From Rhyzopertha dominica (Eukaryota > Arthropoda > Insecta > Coleoptera > Bostrichidae), in contig QCXZ01000075.1 of assembly GCA_025024175.1 (NCBI GenBank), positions 6,138,001-6,202,000 on the forward strand: a stretch of DNA of 64,000 nt, read 5' to 3'. Of the stretch, positions 46,191 to 55,560 are shown piece by piece. The notes under the pieces are model-generated. The model was not told the DNA's origin. It was given only the letters and a program-made list of their open reading frames with translations, and ran no database searches. The first letter of the stretch is position 1. Each line of letters opens with the position of its first letter. The translations under genes were made by a program, and so were the position numbers.

Positions 46191-46514
46191 TTACAATGAG
46201 TGTTAGTACCCACACTATTTTCTGGCGAAGATCGACTTTATTCGATACCATAAAACATCTTTGTCTGTACCTAAACCGCTTCTAAATCTTGAATAAGTTC
46301 TAAAAATAGGTTACATGTAGCATAAAAGTTATGACTGATCCTTAAAACTGAAGCAACCAATCATTCAAGCTTCAATAACATCAAAGACCATCGCCACCTA
46401 TTTATTTCAATACAGGAAATACAAATTAAGCGCAAATCTCGAGTAGCTTCTTGTACTAAACGCNTCTTCCTGTACGACCACTTGAAATACGATCTTCAGA
46501 GCCTGGAATAGCAG
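46191..46514. other. spacer
   Basis: No feature recognised. Contains one N. Confidence 0.4.
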
Positions 46515-46795
46515 AGAAAACTATTATNACAAACGTTTAATAGAAGAAGCTATAAAAATTTGTAGGNATACTAATAATTATTNTGGGGATTGTGGAAATT
46601 ATGAGTTAGGTGACATTTGAAAGGCTATTTTGTAGTTATCTTTTACCAAGTAGTTCTTTTATATCTAGTAGGTAGGTAGTTCCTTTTTCGTTTGACAAAG
46701 ATTACAGGTGTAATCGAAACGTCAGACTAATAACTTTTGTCAGTATTTTCAAGAGACAACGGTCTTTCCGAGAAAATATTATCTTATATTATGGA
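46515..46795 (+). mobile_element. second PLE 3' end copy
   Basis: Repeats 45862-46190: ORF end (KRLIEEAIKICR, GNYELGDI with a stop in place of Trp), shortened 3' UTR, hammerhead-like motif and the same terminal sequence CTTTCCGAGAAAATATTATC. About 35 bp of UTR present in the first copy is replaced by unrelated sequence near 46655-46690. Confidence 0.65.
46694..46725 (+). ncRNA. hammerhead-like motif, family 2
   Basis: Identical core to 46092-46123: TTGACAAA, GATTAC/GTAATC stem, GAAACGTC. Confidence 0.4.
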
Positions 46796-47479
46796 CACTG
46801 AAAGCATTCACCCTCGAAATACATATTGTTTTGCTCGCGAGTGCTTTTAAAAAAATGAAAGTTCAAATTTTGAAAATTTTTAAATTACGAACTAGAGAAC
46901 TGACGATTGTCAAACATGCTTACGTGATATTCAGTAAACAATTAAAGAAAAGCATAAAAAATTTTTAAAAATCAAATAGTCAAAACAATATCATTACAGA
47001 GCCAAAAAGGCAAAGCTTTATTGTAAATCATTAACTTGTATTTTAAACAGTACAGAACTGTTATATTTCTATATCTTAAGGTTTGCATTGTTTTTTATGC
47101 CTAAACATAAATAAATATAAAATATTATGCAGGGTGTTTTAGTTAAAAGTTAAATTATAAAGTTTCTTGGCTTCTTAAAAGGAGTGTTCATATAAAGAAT
47201 TACAAGTCTTCAAAATTGAATGGGATGAGAGTTTTCAGTTGTTCTTTTAATGAATCAGAACCAATTTTAGCACAATAGTAACACTCATTAACTATCTTTC
47301 TGCTACATATTCATAGTTTTGATATTACCCTGAGAGAGTGAATTATTTTGGGGTTTAAAAGAATATTTTTGTAAAGCAAGCCTGTTTCATTTTAAACGCT
47401 GTTTCTCTGTTATAATTTGTTCTATCTTGTTGAATTTAGCCATAAAAAACTAAAATCAAAATATTTGNATTTCTACATG

Positions 47480-47518
<39 letters not shown>

Positions 47519-48483
47519 GTATATAATTTATTAATATACTTATACTAATTTATGCTTTGACGATCTTTCTGTGGAATACTAGGTATTATGGAATTTCTAA
47601 GAAAATATTTCGCCTACTCCCATGAAATTATATTTGGGAGTGTGTTATGGGTTTTTAAAATTCATATTTCTTTAAAATACAATTTGACTTCGGTATTGGT
47701 ATAAAGATTAGTATAGGTGTTTTTTTGAAAATTATCAATACTGTGCTATCTGGGAGGCAATTTTGCAGTTTGCACGATATATCTAGTACGTAGGACTTTT
47801 TAAACGTTAGCGTTAGATTTTATCGAATTGTTTGTTTACTTTCAGAAATTTGTTTGAACGATACGTAGACAATTTTTAAAGGTTTTATCTGTGACAGCCT
47901 TTTAGAAGTAATCTTAGTTGGTATATGCATATAAAATAAATACTAAATCGACACCACGGCGCCAACAACGTCTACACAAATGCCCGACTAATTTTTTGCC
48001 CATTTAATATCTTTCTGTATTTTTAACTCAAGAGTTTGACACAAAATATCAGTAATATTGCTAAACTAGCAAATAGTAAGAAATATGTCTATGTATATTT
48101 ACGGTGGCTTCTGGAAGTACTCTCCACAAATAAATGTATATTTTGACACTGATTTGCCTTAACAAATATGTATGGAATTTAAACATCACCACACTTAAAA
48201 GCAACATGATTAGGTAATACAGCGTGATTTTTTTAAAACTGCGCATCATAATTGTCTGTAATAAAAAAAGTCTAAAATTTTCCAAAATCAGGTAAACTCT
48301 TATACGAGGGTAAATGCTTTCAGCGTCCATAATATACGATAACAGCGATCTTTCCGAGAAAATATTATCTTAGGTAAACTCTTTTGTGCAGTGAGACAAC
48401 TTTTGAGATAAGTTTCTGATAGATAGCGCATAACCTCTTAGCGAGGTAAACACACCTTCACAAATTTTTAACCCATTTTATCA
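46796..48483. other. AT-rich spacer with small PLE scraps
   Basis: 47740-47895 resembles the 46.0 kb PLE 3' part in a very decayed form (CTGGGAGGCAATTTTGCAG; TTGTTTACTTTCAGAAATTT). 48340-48373 repeats only its terminal 30 bp (GATCTTTCCGAGAAAATATT). A (TTA)n run lies at 47481-47518. Otherwise empty. Confidence 0.4.
47481..47518. repeat. (TTA)n microsatellite
   Basis: About twelve uninterrupted TTA/ATT units. Confidence 0.9.
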
Positions 48484-48849
48484 TGTCATTTAAACGGGTC
48501 GTTTTTCTGAAATAGATAATAGATAACTAAAATGCGTTTTCTAGAATTTTTTCAACTACGTGTCAGCTCTCGTTTCGTATGGGCGCAAGATAAGTTTTTT
48601 TTAAATGGTAAGGAGAGTCAAAAGGCACATCATTGAAAAGGATTTTTCCTGATTACAAAAATCTATCACTCTTGTACAATTTATTGCTACATGGTTGAGA
48701 AAAGTGTCAATACAATATTTGAGCCTGACAAACAACGAAAAGAATGAAAACAATTTTTTTTGTCGCTGAAATGGACAAAAAAGCCACGTTTTCCCATTTT
48801 TCCTTCACTGATGATAATTTTCGTCTAGTTTGATTTTGTATTTTTTTTG

Positions 48850-50680
48850 CCAGGAAGGTAGTAATGCAGCCTTGAGTAAGTTCTCTAATTTTCTTTATAG
48901 CATATTTGGAGGTATGTTCTGAATTTCTGCCCTGATTCATCCTTTTAAATCTTCTGCATTATGTAGCCGACCAGATACCCTCACAGGAAAAAATCAAGCG
49001 GCGTCAGATCAGGAGAACGTGCTGGGCATTCTATCGCTCCGCACCTACCAATCCATCTGTCTGGAAATATCGCATTCAAATATCCACGAACGTTGACTGC
49101 AAAATGGGGCGGTGCACCATCTTGCTGAAACCATATCTGTTTAAAAGGACGCGCAGGATTTTCACGATGAGAGAACAGGCGAATATGTTCTGGTATAATA
49201 CGTTCGCGCAATAGCTGTAAATACTTGACCGCATTCAAATTTCCATCGATGAAAAAAGGCCCAATAATGTGCTCACCGATAATACCACACCAGACATTCA
49301 CTTTCTGATGGTGTTGTGTGTGGACTTTTTCCATCCAATGTGGATTTGTGGCCGACCAATATCTGCAATTTTGTCTATTCACATTATCTTTGTGAAGTAA
49401 CCAAGTAAGTCATCTTCAAAGTTCTGTATTTTATTCATACTGCCTCTCAAAATGTTTAGTTTATATTTCGTATCGGTTCCAGTGTGTTCCTTCAACTGTT
49501 CACAGGTTAGTACTCTTTCAATTTTTAATGTTAATTGTTTGTGTTCCTTTTTCAATCACATTATATAATTAGTTTTAAGCAAACATAATTCTCATCCAAT
49601 CGACGCAGTTGTTTAACTCAAACTGTTCTGTTAATTAATTAATTAGGATACTTGCTGTATTTGGAGTCAACGGTAACATTGCAAGCTATGCTGCTGTTGT
49701 AGTCTTCTTTTTAAACTAATTATGTCATTTTCTTAACTGTGTTCTCGCATTATTTGATTAGCTATATCCACGCAGCAATAGTTATACGTGATGCTTGAAA
49801 TTTTAGCCTTGATGCATGAACTAATATTTTCTCCCGTGCTGGGCAAACATCTGGTAAAAGAAAAACCAAGATTTTTGCACCAAACCATTCAACTATATAG
49901 CTGAGTTGCCTCCCGCATGGGACCTCAGTACCTGCTGACCATAGTCGGCTATGCAAACAAAAATCTCTTCAGTTTTGAATCTTGAGAGTGAAAGTGATAT
50001 CGAACACAGATCTAGAAGTTCATTCATTGTTTTAAATAACAATTTTCAGCAACATTGCTACAATTTGTTAACCCTCCAAATTTGGTCTTGTTTAGTAATA
50101 AATTAGTTGTTTTGAGATCGTTTCGTATTATTTATGATTACATCAAATCTCCCTATTTACGTGAGTAACCAGTGCATCGAAGGTACGTTTAATTAAAATA
50201 ACACAACGTAGGTAAGTACTGGACGATCACATTTCAATCTAAATCTCTACGAACCTGGGTATGTTATAATTGGGGCAAAAAATCGCTTCATCAGACAATA
50301 TAATCCAATTTTAAATATTTCTATCTTCAGCTATCATATTCGTAGCAGTTTCATAACGATCGAAATCATCTTCGCTCAGTTCTTGTAATAAGTGAATTTT
50401 GTATGGATGAAACTTCTCTTTTATCAAAATTTTCTGAACAGATCTTCATCTTATATGGTGAGTGAGAGCGTGCTGTTGTACGTAACACCAGGGATTCTCT
50501 TCATTCAAGGTACTTTTCTCACTCGTAGCAACCTGCGGCTGTCCTGGTTTTTGACGATTTTTGACAGCGCCGGTTTCGTTGCAAAGTAACGTTGCAGTGT
50601 TTTAATAACTGCTGATCTGGCAATTGGTTCACGATCTTCATGAATAGCTTTGTTCGGTTAACTGAGACAGTGCGATTGCA
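48850..50680 (-). pseudogene. DD41D transposase, copy E, split
   Basis: The N-terminal part is in broken frames (50280-50680), ending FHPYKIHLLQELSEDDFDRY and WIILSDEAIFCPN (first Asp) where the insertion starts. After it, a 133-codon frame (48981-49382) reads NRQNCRYWSATNPHWMEKVH, VNVWCGIIGEHIIGPFFIDG, IWFQQDGAPPHFAVNV (second Asp), FPDRWIGRCGAIECPARSPD and LTPLDFFL (third Asp; 41 residues after the second), then TGA in place of the family's Trp. C-terminal sequence is traceable to about 48850. This frame shows the catalytic spacing most clearly. Confidence 0.8.
49385..50267. other. about 880 bp insertion inside copy E
   Basis: It interrupts the codons between DEAIFCPN and VNRQNC. Its own content is AT-rich and non-coding, with no clear terminal repeats or target duplication. 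Type unknown. Confidence 0.55.
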
Positions 50681-51083
50681 AATAACAAGTGAATGAAAAT
50701 TATCACCAGCCATAAGGAAAATGGAGACACCTGGAGTTTTTGTTCTTGCTTAGTGATAACGAATATGGTTTTTATCCCGAAGATTTTGGCAAGACCCTAG
50801 TATGTTATCACACTTCCCTCAAATCAGGAGCAATAAATTGTACAAGTGTGATACACTTTAGAAATCAGGATAAATATCACTTTTAATGATGTGCCCTTTG
50901 AACCCCCTTCCCATTAAAAAAATGCAACTTGCGCCCATATCACGGAAACGAGAGCTGACACGGAGTTCAAAAAATTCCAGAAAATGCATTTTAGTTACCT
51001 GTAGGATCATGCATAATTTCAGAAAAATCGGTCGAACAGGACCTGAAATGTCCTGCTGGTTCCATACTTTGTAGTACCCTGTA

Positions 51084-52245
51084 CACGAGGTGTGGCTATA
51101 AAATAACGGGACTAACGCTGCAGTGGAACGAGTGCGCATGCGCCAACCAACAATGACCAACAGTTGTTTAGTTTGAGACTTCCTCTTCAGAATGCAGTTA
51201 GTCTCGTTTCTGTAAACAACCTTCATTTACGTTAGTGTTGTTATTTTGTTTTGCCGGAAAAATGGTTAGCGTAATAATAGAACAACGAATTGTTATTAAA
51301 TTTCACTTTAAACTTGGAAAAACCGCTACCGAAACCTATAATTTACTAAAAGAAGTGTATGGCAGTGAATGTTTATCGCGGACTCGTGTTTTTGAATGGT
51401 TTAAGCGTTTTCAAGATGGTCGACAAGACGTTAAAGATGATTCGCGGCCAGGTCGTCCTTCAACATCAAAAACAGATGACAATGTCGAAAAAGTTGCTAA
51501 TTTGATTCGGTCTGACCGTCGATTAAGTATTCGTGCAGTTGCTGAATCTGTAAGCATTGACAAAGAATGTGTACGGCAAATTTTACGTGACAGTTTGAAC
51601 ATGCGAAAAGTGTGTGCAAAAATTGTACCAAAAATTCTCACGATTGAACAAGCAGCTCGCAAAAATGTTTGTACTGACACTCTGAATGCCATTGAAAATG
51701 ACCCAAATTTTTTGGAAATGATAATAACTGTGATGAATCGTGGTTTTTTACTTACGATCCGGAAACGAAGCGCCAATCCGTGCATTGGAAGAGCCCAACT
51801 TCACCGAGAGCCAAAAAAGCAAGAATGAGCAAGTCAAAATTTAAAGCAATGATCATTATTTTTTTAGATATTCACTGAGTTTTGCACCAAGACAATGCGC
51901 CAGCTCATTCCGCGTTATCTGTTAAGCGGTTCCTGACCAAGTACAGCATCCCAGTGTTAGAACATCCACCTTACTCGCCAGACCTAGCATCATGTGACTT
52001 TTATCTTTTACCCAAGGTGAAATCTGCATTGAAAGGTACGAAATTTGAATCCGTAGAAGCTGTTCAAGAAAAAGCGGAAAGAGTCCTGAAAGAGTTGACA
52101 GAAGATGACTTCCAGCACTGTTTTCAACAGCGTTGCAGGGATAGAGAAGGGGTGTATATTGAAGGTGATAATAAGTAATTATGTATAAAATGAAAATAAA
52201 ATTTTTTACAACATCAGTCCCGTTATTTTATAGCCACACCTCGTA
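51084..52245 (+). mobile_element. mariner element (DD34D), internally deleted
   Basis: 1162 bp. The ends are 28 bp inverted repeats (ACGAGGTGTGGCTATAAAAT, AACGGGACT). TA lies on both sides (51082-51083, 52246-52247). The left TA is also the TA bordering the end of copy E. Confidence 0.9.
51262..52178 (+). pseudogene. mariner transposase, broken
   Basis: Starts MVSVIIEQRIVIKFHFKLGK at 51262. The N-terminal HTH (SRTRVFEWFKRFQDGRQDV), GRPSTSKTD linker and second HTH (RRLSIRAVAESVSIDKECV) are intact over about 155 codons. A one-base deletion near 51730 puts the first catalytic Asp (GDESW in family; here VMNRG in frame) out of frame. About 40-45 codons are missing between the LDIH and VLHQDNAPAHS regions. 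The last frame (51882-52178) has HQDNAPAH (second Asp) and YSPDLASCDF (third Asp), 34 residues apart, the mariner hallmark. It is dead but relatively young. Confidence 0.9.
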
Positions 52246-52247
52246 TA

Positions 52248-52884
52248 ATATGTAGAATTACTGAAAGAAGAAAGCCAAATTCAGTTCCCGCGTTTTCCAT
52301 CCTGAAAGTTCGTTGCTTCGGCCGGTCAGTGATACATCCCGAACATGTGGCATAATTTTCCAGCATGGCAGACTGTCCGCCACTGCCATTACCCGAAATG
52401 TTTACATTTCGCTCTAGCTGAACTGACGTGGCGTACGAAAATATTCTCCGTCGTCAAGTGCGATTTTTTTACGGCGGGGATTTATTTTTTTATCGGCGTC
52501 CAGAAAAAGGTTTATAACGAGAAAGTGACGTAACGGTGGCCCGCCAGGAGCCTAACTTTGAACTTGACATTACCCAGGTCGCGCTTGGTATTGAAAATTT
52601 TACCTCGGATGATGTGATCGGAAGGCGGTGTTTTATTATTAACCAGGTGGCGTTTGATGTGCGATGCTGTATAAATTGTTTGCGATGTATCTTTTTTATA
52701 GCGAATCCCGGGGGCGAAATGACAATTGTTTGCAGTTTTGTGTTTTAACGTCTTAGCAGCTGGAGAAGCGCAGCCGTTAAGCCTCAAACCCTGCAACTTC
52801 TTAGATGATGTAATTATCATCACTGAAATGGAACCGAAACAGTAAAAAATAACCCTAACCACAATATTAGAAATTACAATAATC
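52248..52884. other. unique GC-elevated segment
   Basis: 52260-52800 is the largest stretch of balanced composition outside the TEs and contains several open frames in both strands (up to 116 codons on the minus strand). None shows a recognisable domain or splice pair. It is a candidate regulatory region or an unrecognised exon. Confidence 0.3.
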
Positions 52885-52888
52885 TATA

Positions 52889-52921
52889 TACGTATTTCAG
52901 TAGCTAAGCTGCCATCTTCAG
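52889..52921 (-). ncRNA. degenerate hammerhead-like motif
   Basis: Minus strand CTGAAGA, T, GGCAG, CTTAG, CTACT, GAAATACG: same design as 9097-9128 but with stem II disrupted. Confidence 0.3.
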
Positions 52922-52928
52922 TAGAATA

Positions 52929-54530
52929 ATAAGGGGACTTCTTGAAATCTGGCCGGATTAACCGGAGGATATTCTTCTCACCGAAATTTCAGTGGAAGTG
53001 TACAAAGCTTCACGCTTGAATGAATCGCTTACCTAACCAGTTCAAACAATTCGAATCTCGGAATTGGACCTAAATCAGAATTTATTAAGGCATCTTTATT
53101 ACTCTGAATAAATATGATCTCGAACGCGTTGAGTTCCGTGTTATCGTAAACCGATTTAAGCAATATTAGGTTTTTTGATGTTATAGGGTGTGCTGTGTGT
53201 TTAAGTGTTGGGCGACACTTGNCTTGACCTTAAAAACGATAACCAATATTTTCCTCGGATATGGCTACGTTACGTGGATGATATTTTTGCTGTATTTGAC
53301 ACCAGAATATGTAATATCGATTATTTTTTGGAAACTTTAAATTCTCGTTTCACAAACACTAATTTTACAGTGGAAAAAGAAGAAAACCGCTACAAATTGA
53401 ATCAATACTTCCACATCCAATTGTCAAAATGACATTTACGTTTTTATTTCTTATACTATACGATTAGTAATCAGGTTTTGAGCATTTTTTCTCTCTACAC
53501 ATTTTTTCTAAGACAAATGGTCCTCGTGCTTTTTCCAAATAACTCTAAAATTATTATTACGTCCAAAATAGGTTTTTTGGAAATATTTCGAAAATGTCAA
53601 AATTCTGGATAAATTTTCCAAGACACTCTTTGTGGGAAATTTGATTTCCTATCTGATAGTATTTTCATTTTTTTAATATATTAAATATATTCGGAGATAT
53701 TTAGGAAAAACCGTTTTCTTTAAGTGACGCTTTTTTTGCTAATATCTTCTAAACAATTTGCTGCGCAGAAAATTTATAAAGGCGAATAATACTCGCAATT
53801 ATACTACTGATCACATACTAAAACGAAGAAAATAAAAAATAAAAATTTGCAAATAGGATAGTTACCCTCCAATTTCGCCCCCTTTCCGATACCCTACATA
53901 CCTCAAAAACAATAGGTCGCTTTGGGTAGTTGAGATTTATGCGTTTGCCAAATTTTAAGTTTATATATTAAGTGTTTCGAAAGTTATCGTGTCCACAAAC
54001 AAAACCACAGACACACAGACAAGAAATTTTTTTTGCTCAAATTTTGGTTTTTTTTGCATTTTAAAGCGAATGATCAAATAATTTTTTTAGCGATACAATA
54101 CTTTCCATCCGTTGGATGTGGAAGTAAAAAGGACGTCTTCCATTTCTGGATTGTCTGGTGTCAAGAAAAGACAACTACGAGATAGAATTTGACGTTTTCA
54201 GGAAAAATACAAATACAAATAGGTTTATACTCAGTGAATCCCAACATTCCCACTAACATAAACTTTCGGCCTTGAATTTCTTAGTTAACAGATTAGTCAA
54301 TTTTCCTTTATCAAAATCTAACTTTCAAAAAGGACTTAAATATATTAAGAATATTGCTATTCATAATGGTTACTCCAGCGAAATAGTAAATAACTTACTT
54401 AGGAAAATTCAACCTAAGAAACATGTTTTAAACTCCACGAAGGTTTTCGATATGTTATTGCACAATATAATTTTTAATGAAATTACGCATTGTATTTCAC
54501 CTAACCAACATTGATTCTATCCAAAACGTT
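52929..54530 (+). mobile_element. PLE remnant, interrupted
   Basis: The 5' part 52929-53085 matches 29833-29995. RT sequence WLRYVDDIFAVFDTRICNID (catalytic YVDD kept) and LNSRFTNTNFTVEKEENRYK are at 53255-53400. After about 720 bp of foreign sequence, FRKNTNTNRFILSESQHSH and ALNFLVNRLVNFPLSKSNFQ, GLKYIKNIAIHNGYS (54190-54440) continue the post-RT domain (family: YRKPTxTDRYI). It then runs into a LINE fragment at 54530. Confidence 0.7.
53406..54126. mobile_element. putative small element inserted in the PLE
   Basis: It lies exactly between two PLE coding blocks. Its ends share TACTTCCACATCCAA in inverted orientation (53406-53420; 54112-54126). The inside is non-coding and AT-rich. A difficulty is that the related sequence at 17801-17965 continues about 25 bp past the left end, so the boundary is uncertain. 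Confidence 0.4.
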
Positions 54531-55560
54531 CTACTGTAACTAACTTAGCGCAGTTTATGCAGTCTACTGCAAATATTATAGATAATAAAGATCAAGTTGA
54601 TGCAGTGTATACTGACTTCTACTTAATAAACTAGAGCAGCTTGGATTGAGTGATTATCTCGTTCAACTCGTATAATCATATCTAACTCAACGTAAATTAT
54701 ATGTTACATATAACGGTTTTAAATCATACAACTTTTTAGCAACCTCCGGAGTTCCTCAGGGGTCTAACATGGGGCCATTGCTGTTTATTTTGTTTATAAA
54801 TGATCTATCACTTTCGTTAGAATCTAATAATCTGTTTTTTGCGGATGAGCTGAAATTATTTTCTGAATTATCCGGCGAGGATGACTGTTTAGTATTGCAA
54901 GGGCAGGTTAACCGTGTGGCTAGATGGTGTGCTGTAAATAGATTACCTCTTAAAGTTGACAAGCGTAAGGTTTGCACGTTTGCCCTTAGAAGACAAGCTT
55001 TAATGTTTAATTATACAATTGAAGCACTCGAGTTAATGCGCTGCTACAGCGTTAAAGCTTTTGGTGAGAGTTATTATTGTAAATTATTTTTTACTGGTCA
55101 CATAGACTCAACGGTAAAAGCTGCCTGTAAAGCTCTAGGTTTTGTTATTCGCAACTCAGCATCGTGTACTGAAATCTTTATATTTTACTTTTGTTCGTTC
55201 GCAGTTGGAATACTGCAGTTTGATATGGTATCATCATTATCAAATACACATAAACCGAACTGAGAAAATTCAGAGACGATACGACATCGAGTAGACAATT
55301 ATTATCCGCATAGAGGATATAATCATACACTCTTGTTGCAAAGGTTTGACATTAGTTCTCTGCAGGCTAGAAGGATACGCACTGGTTTAACATTTTTATT
55401 TAAAGTATTTCATGACGATGTTGACTGTCCTTATTTAATATAAGAGTACCTAGGCTTGGTTCCCGGGATGGTGGCACTTTTTATTGTTCAAATGCTAGAA
55501 CCAATGTGCTTGNTAACTCGCCTATTTTTGTTGTCAAATAAGTTTAATAGGATATCTAGA
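54531..55560 (+). mobile_element. LINE reverse transcriptase remnant with altered catalytic site
   Basis: Begins FYPKRSTVTNLAQFMQSTAN, then QVDAVYTDF, LGLSDYLVQLV, LRKLYVTYNGFKSY-like sequence, SGVPQGSNMGPLLFILFIND (54748-54800) and NNLFFADELKLFSELSGEDD (54826-54885). The catalytic F/YADD box reads FADE, so the second Asp is lost. The thumb (RVARWCAVNRLPLKVDKRKV, VKAACKALGFVIRNS) follows in a 164-codon frame, and C-terminal blocks (RHRVDNYYPHRGYNHTLLLQ; SLQARRIRTGLTFLFKVFHD) run to about 55450. Jockey-type. No tail found. Confidence 0.75.

Larger units (their letters stand above)
48484..51081 (-). mobile_element. DD41D element with long inverted ends, copy E (interrupted)
   Basis: Left arm about 48484-48713, right arm about 50809-51081, sharing AACTAAAATGC, TGTCAGCTCTCGTTTC and TGTACAATTTATTGC. 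The right end is GTACTACAAAG-type sequence closing in CAGGGTAC when read inward, followed by TA at 51082-51083. The transposase is split by an insertion of about 880 bp (49385-50267). The far left 60 bp are decayed. Same family as 38461-40037. Confidence 0.75.

Noticed and set aside
47481..47518. CRISPR-like or tandem array
   Set aside because: It is a plain trinucleotide microsatellite; no CRISPR array, origin or operon-like structure exists in the window.
50858..51226. 122-codon minus-strand frame
   Set aside because: It runs through the inverted end of element E and the 5' end of the mariner, both non-coding.
51411..51785. 124-codon minus-strand frame
   Set aside because: It is a shadow of the mariner transposase N-terminus.
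52512..52862. 116-codon minus-strand frame as a gene
   Set aside because: No recognisable domain, weak start, no splice partner; kept only as part of a GC-elevated segment.
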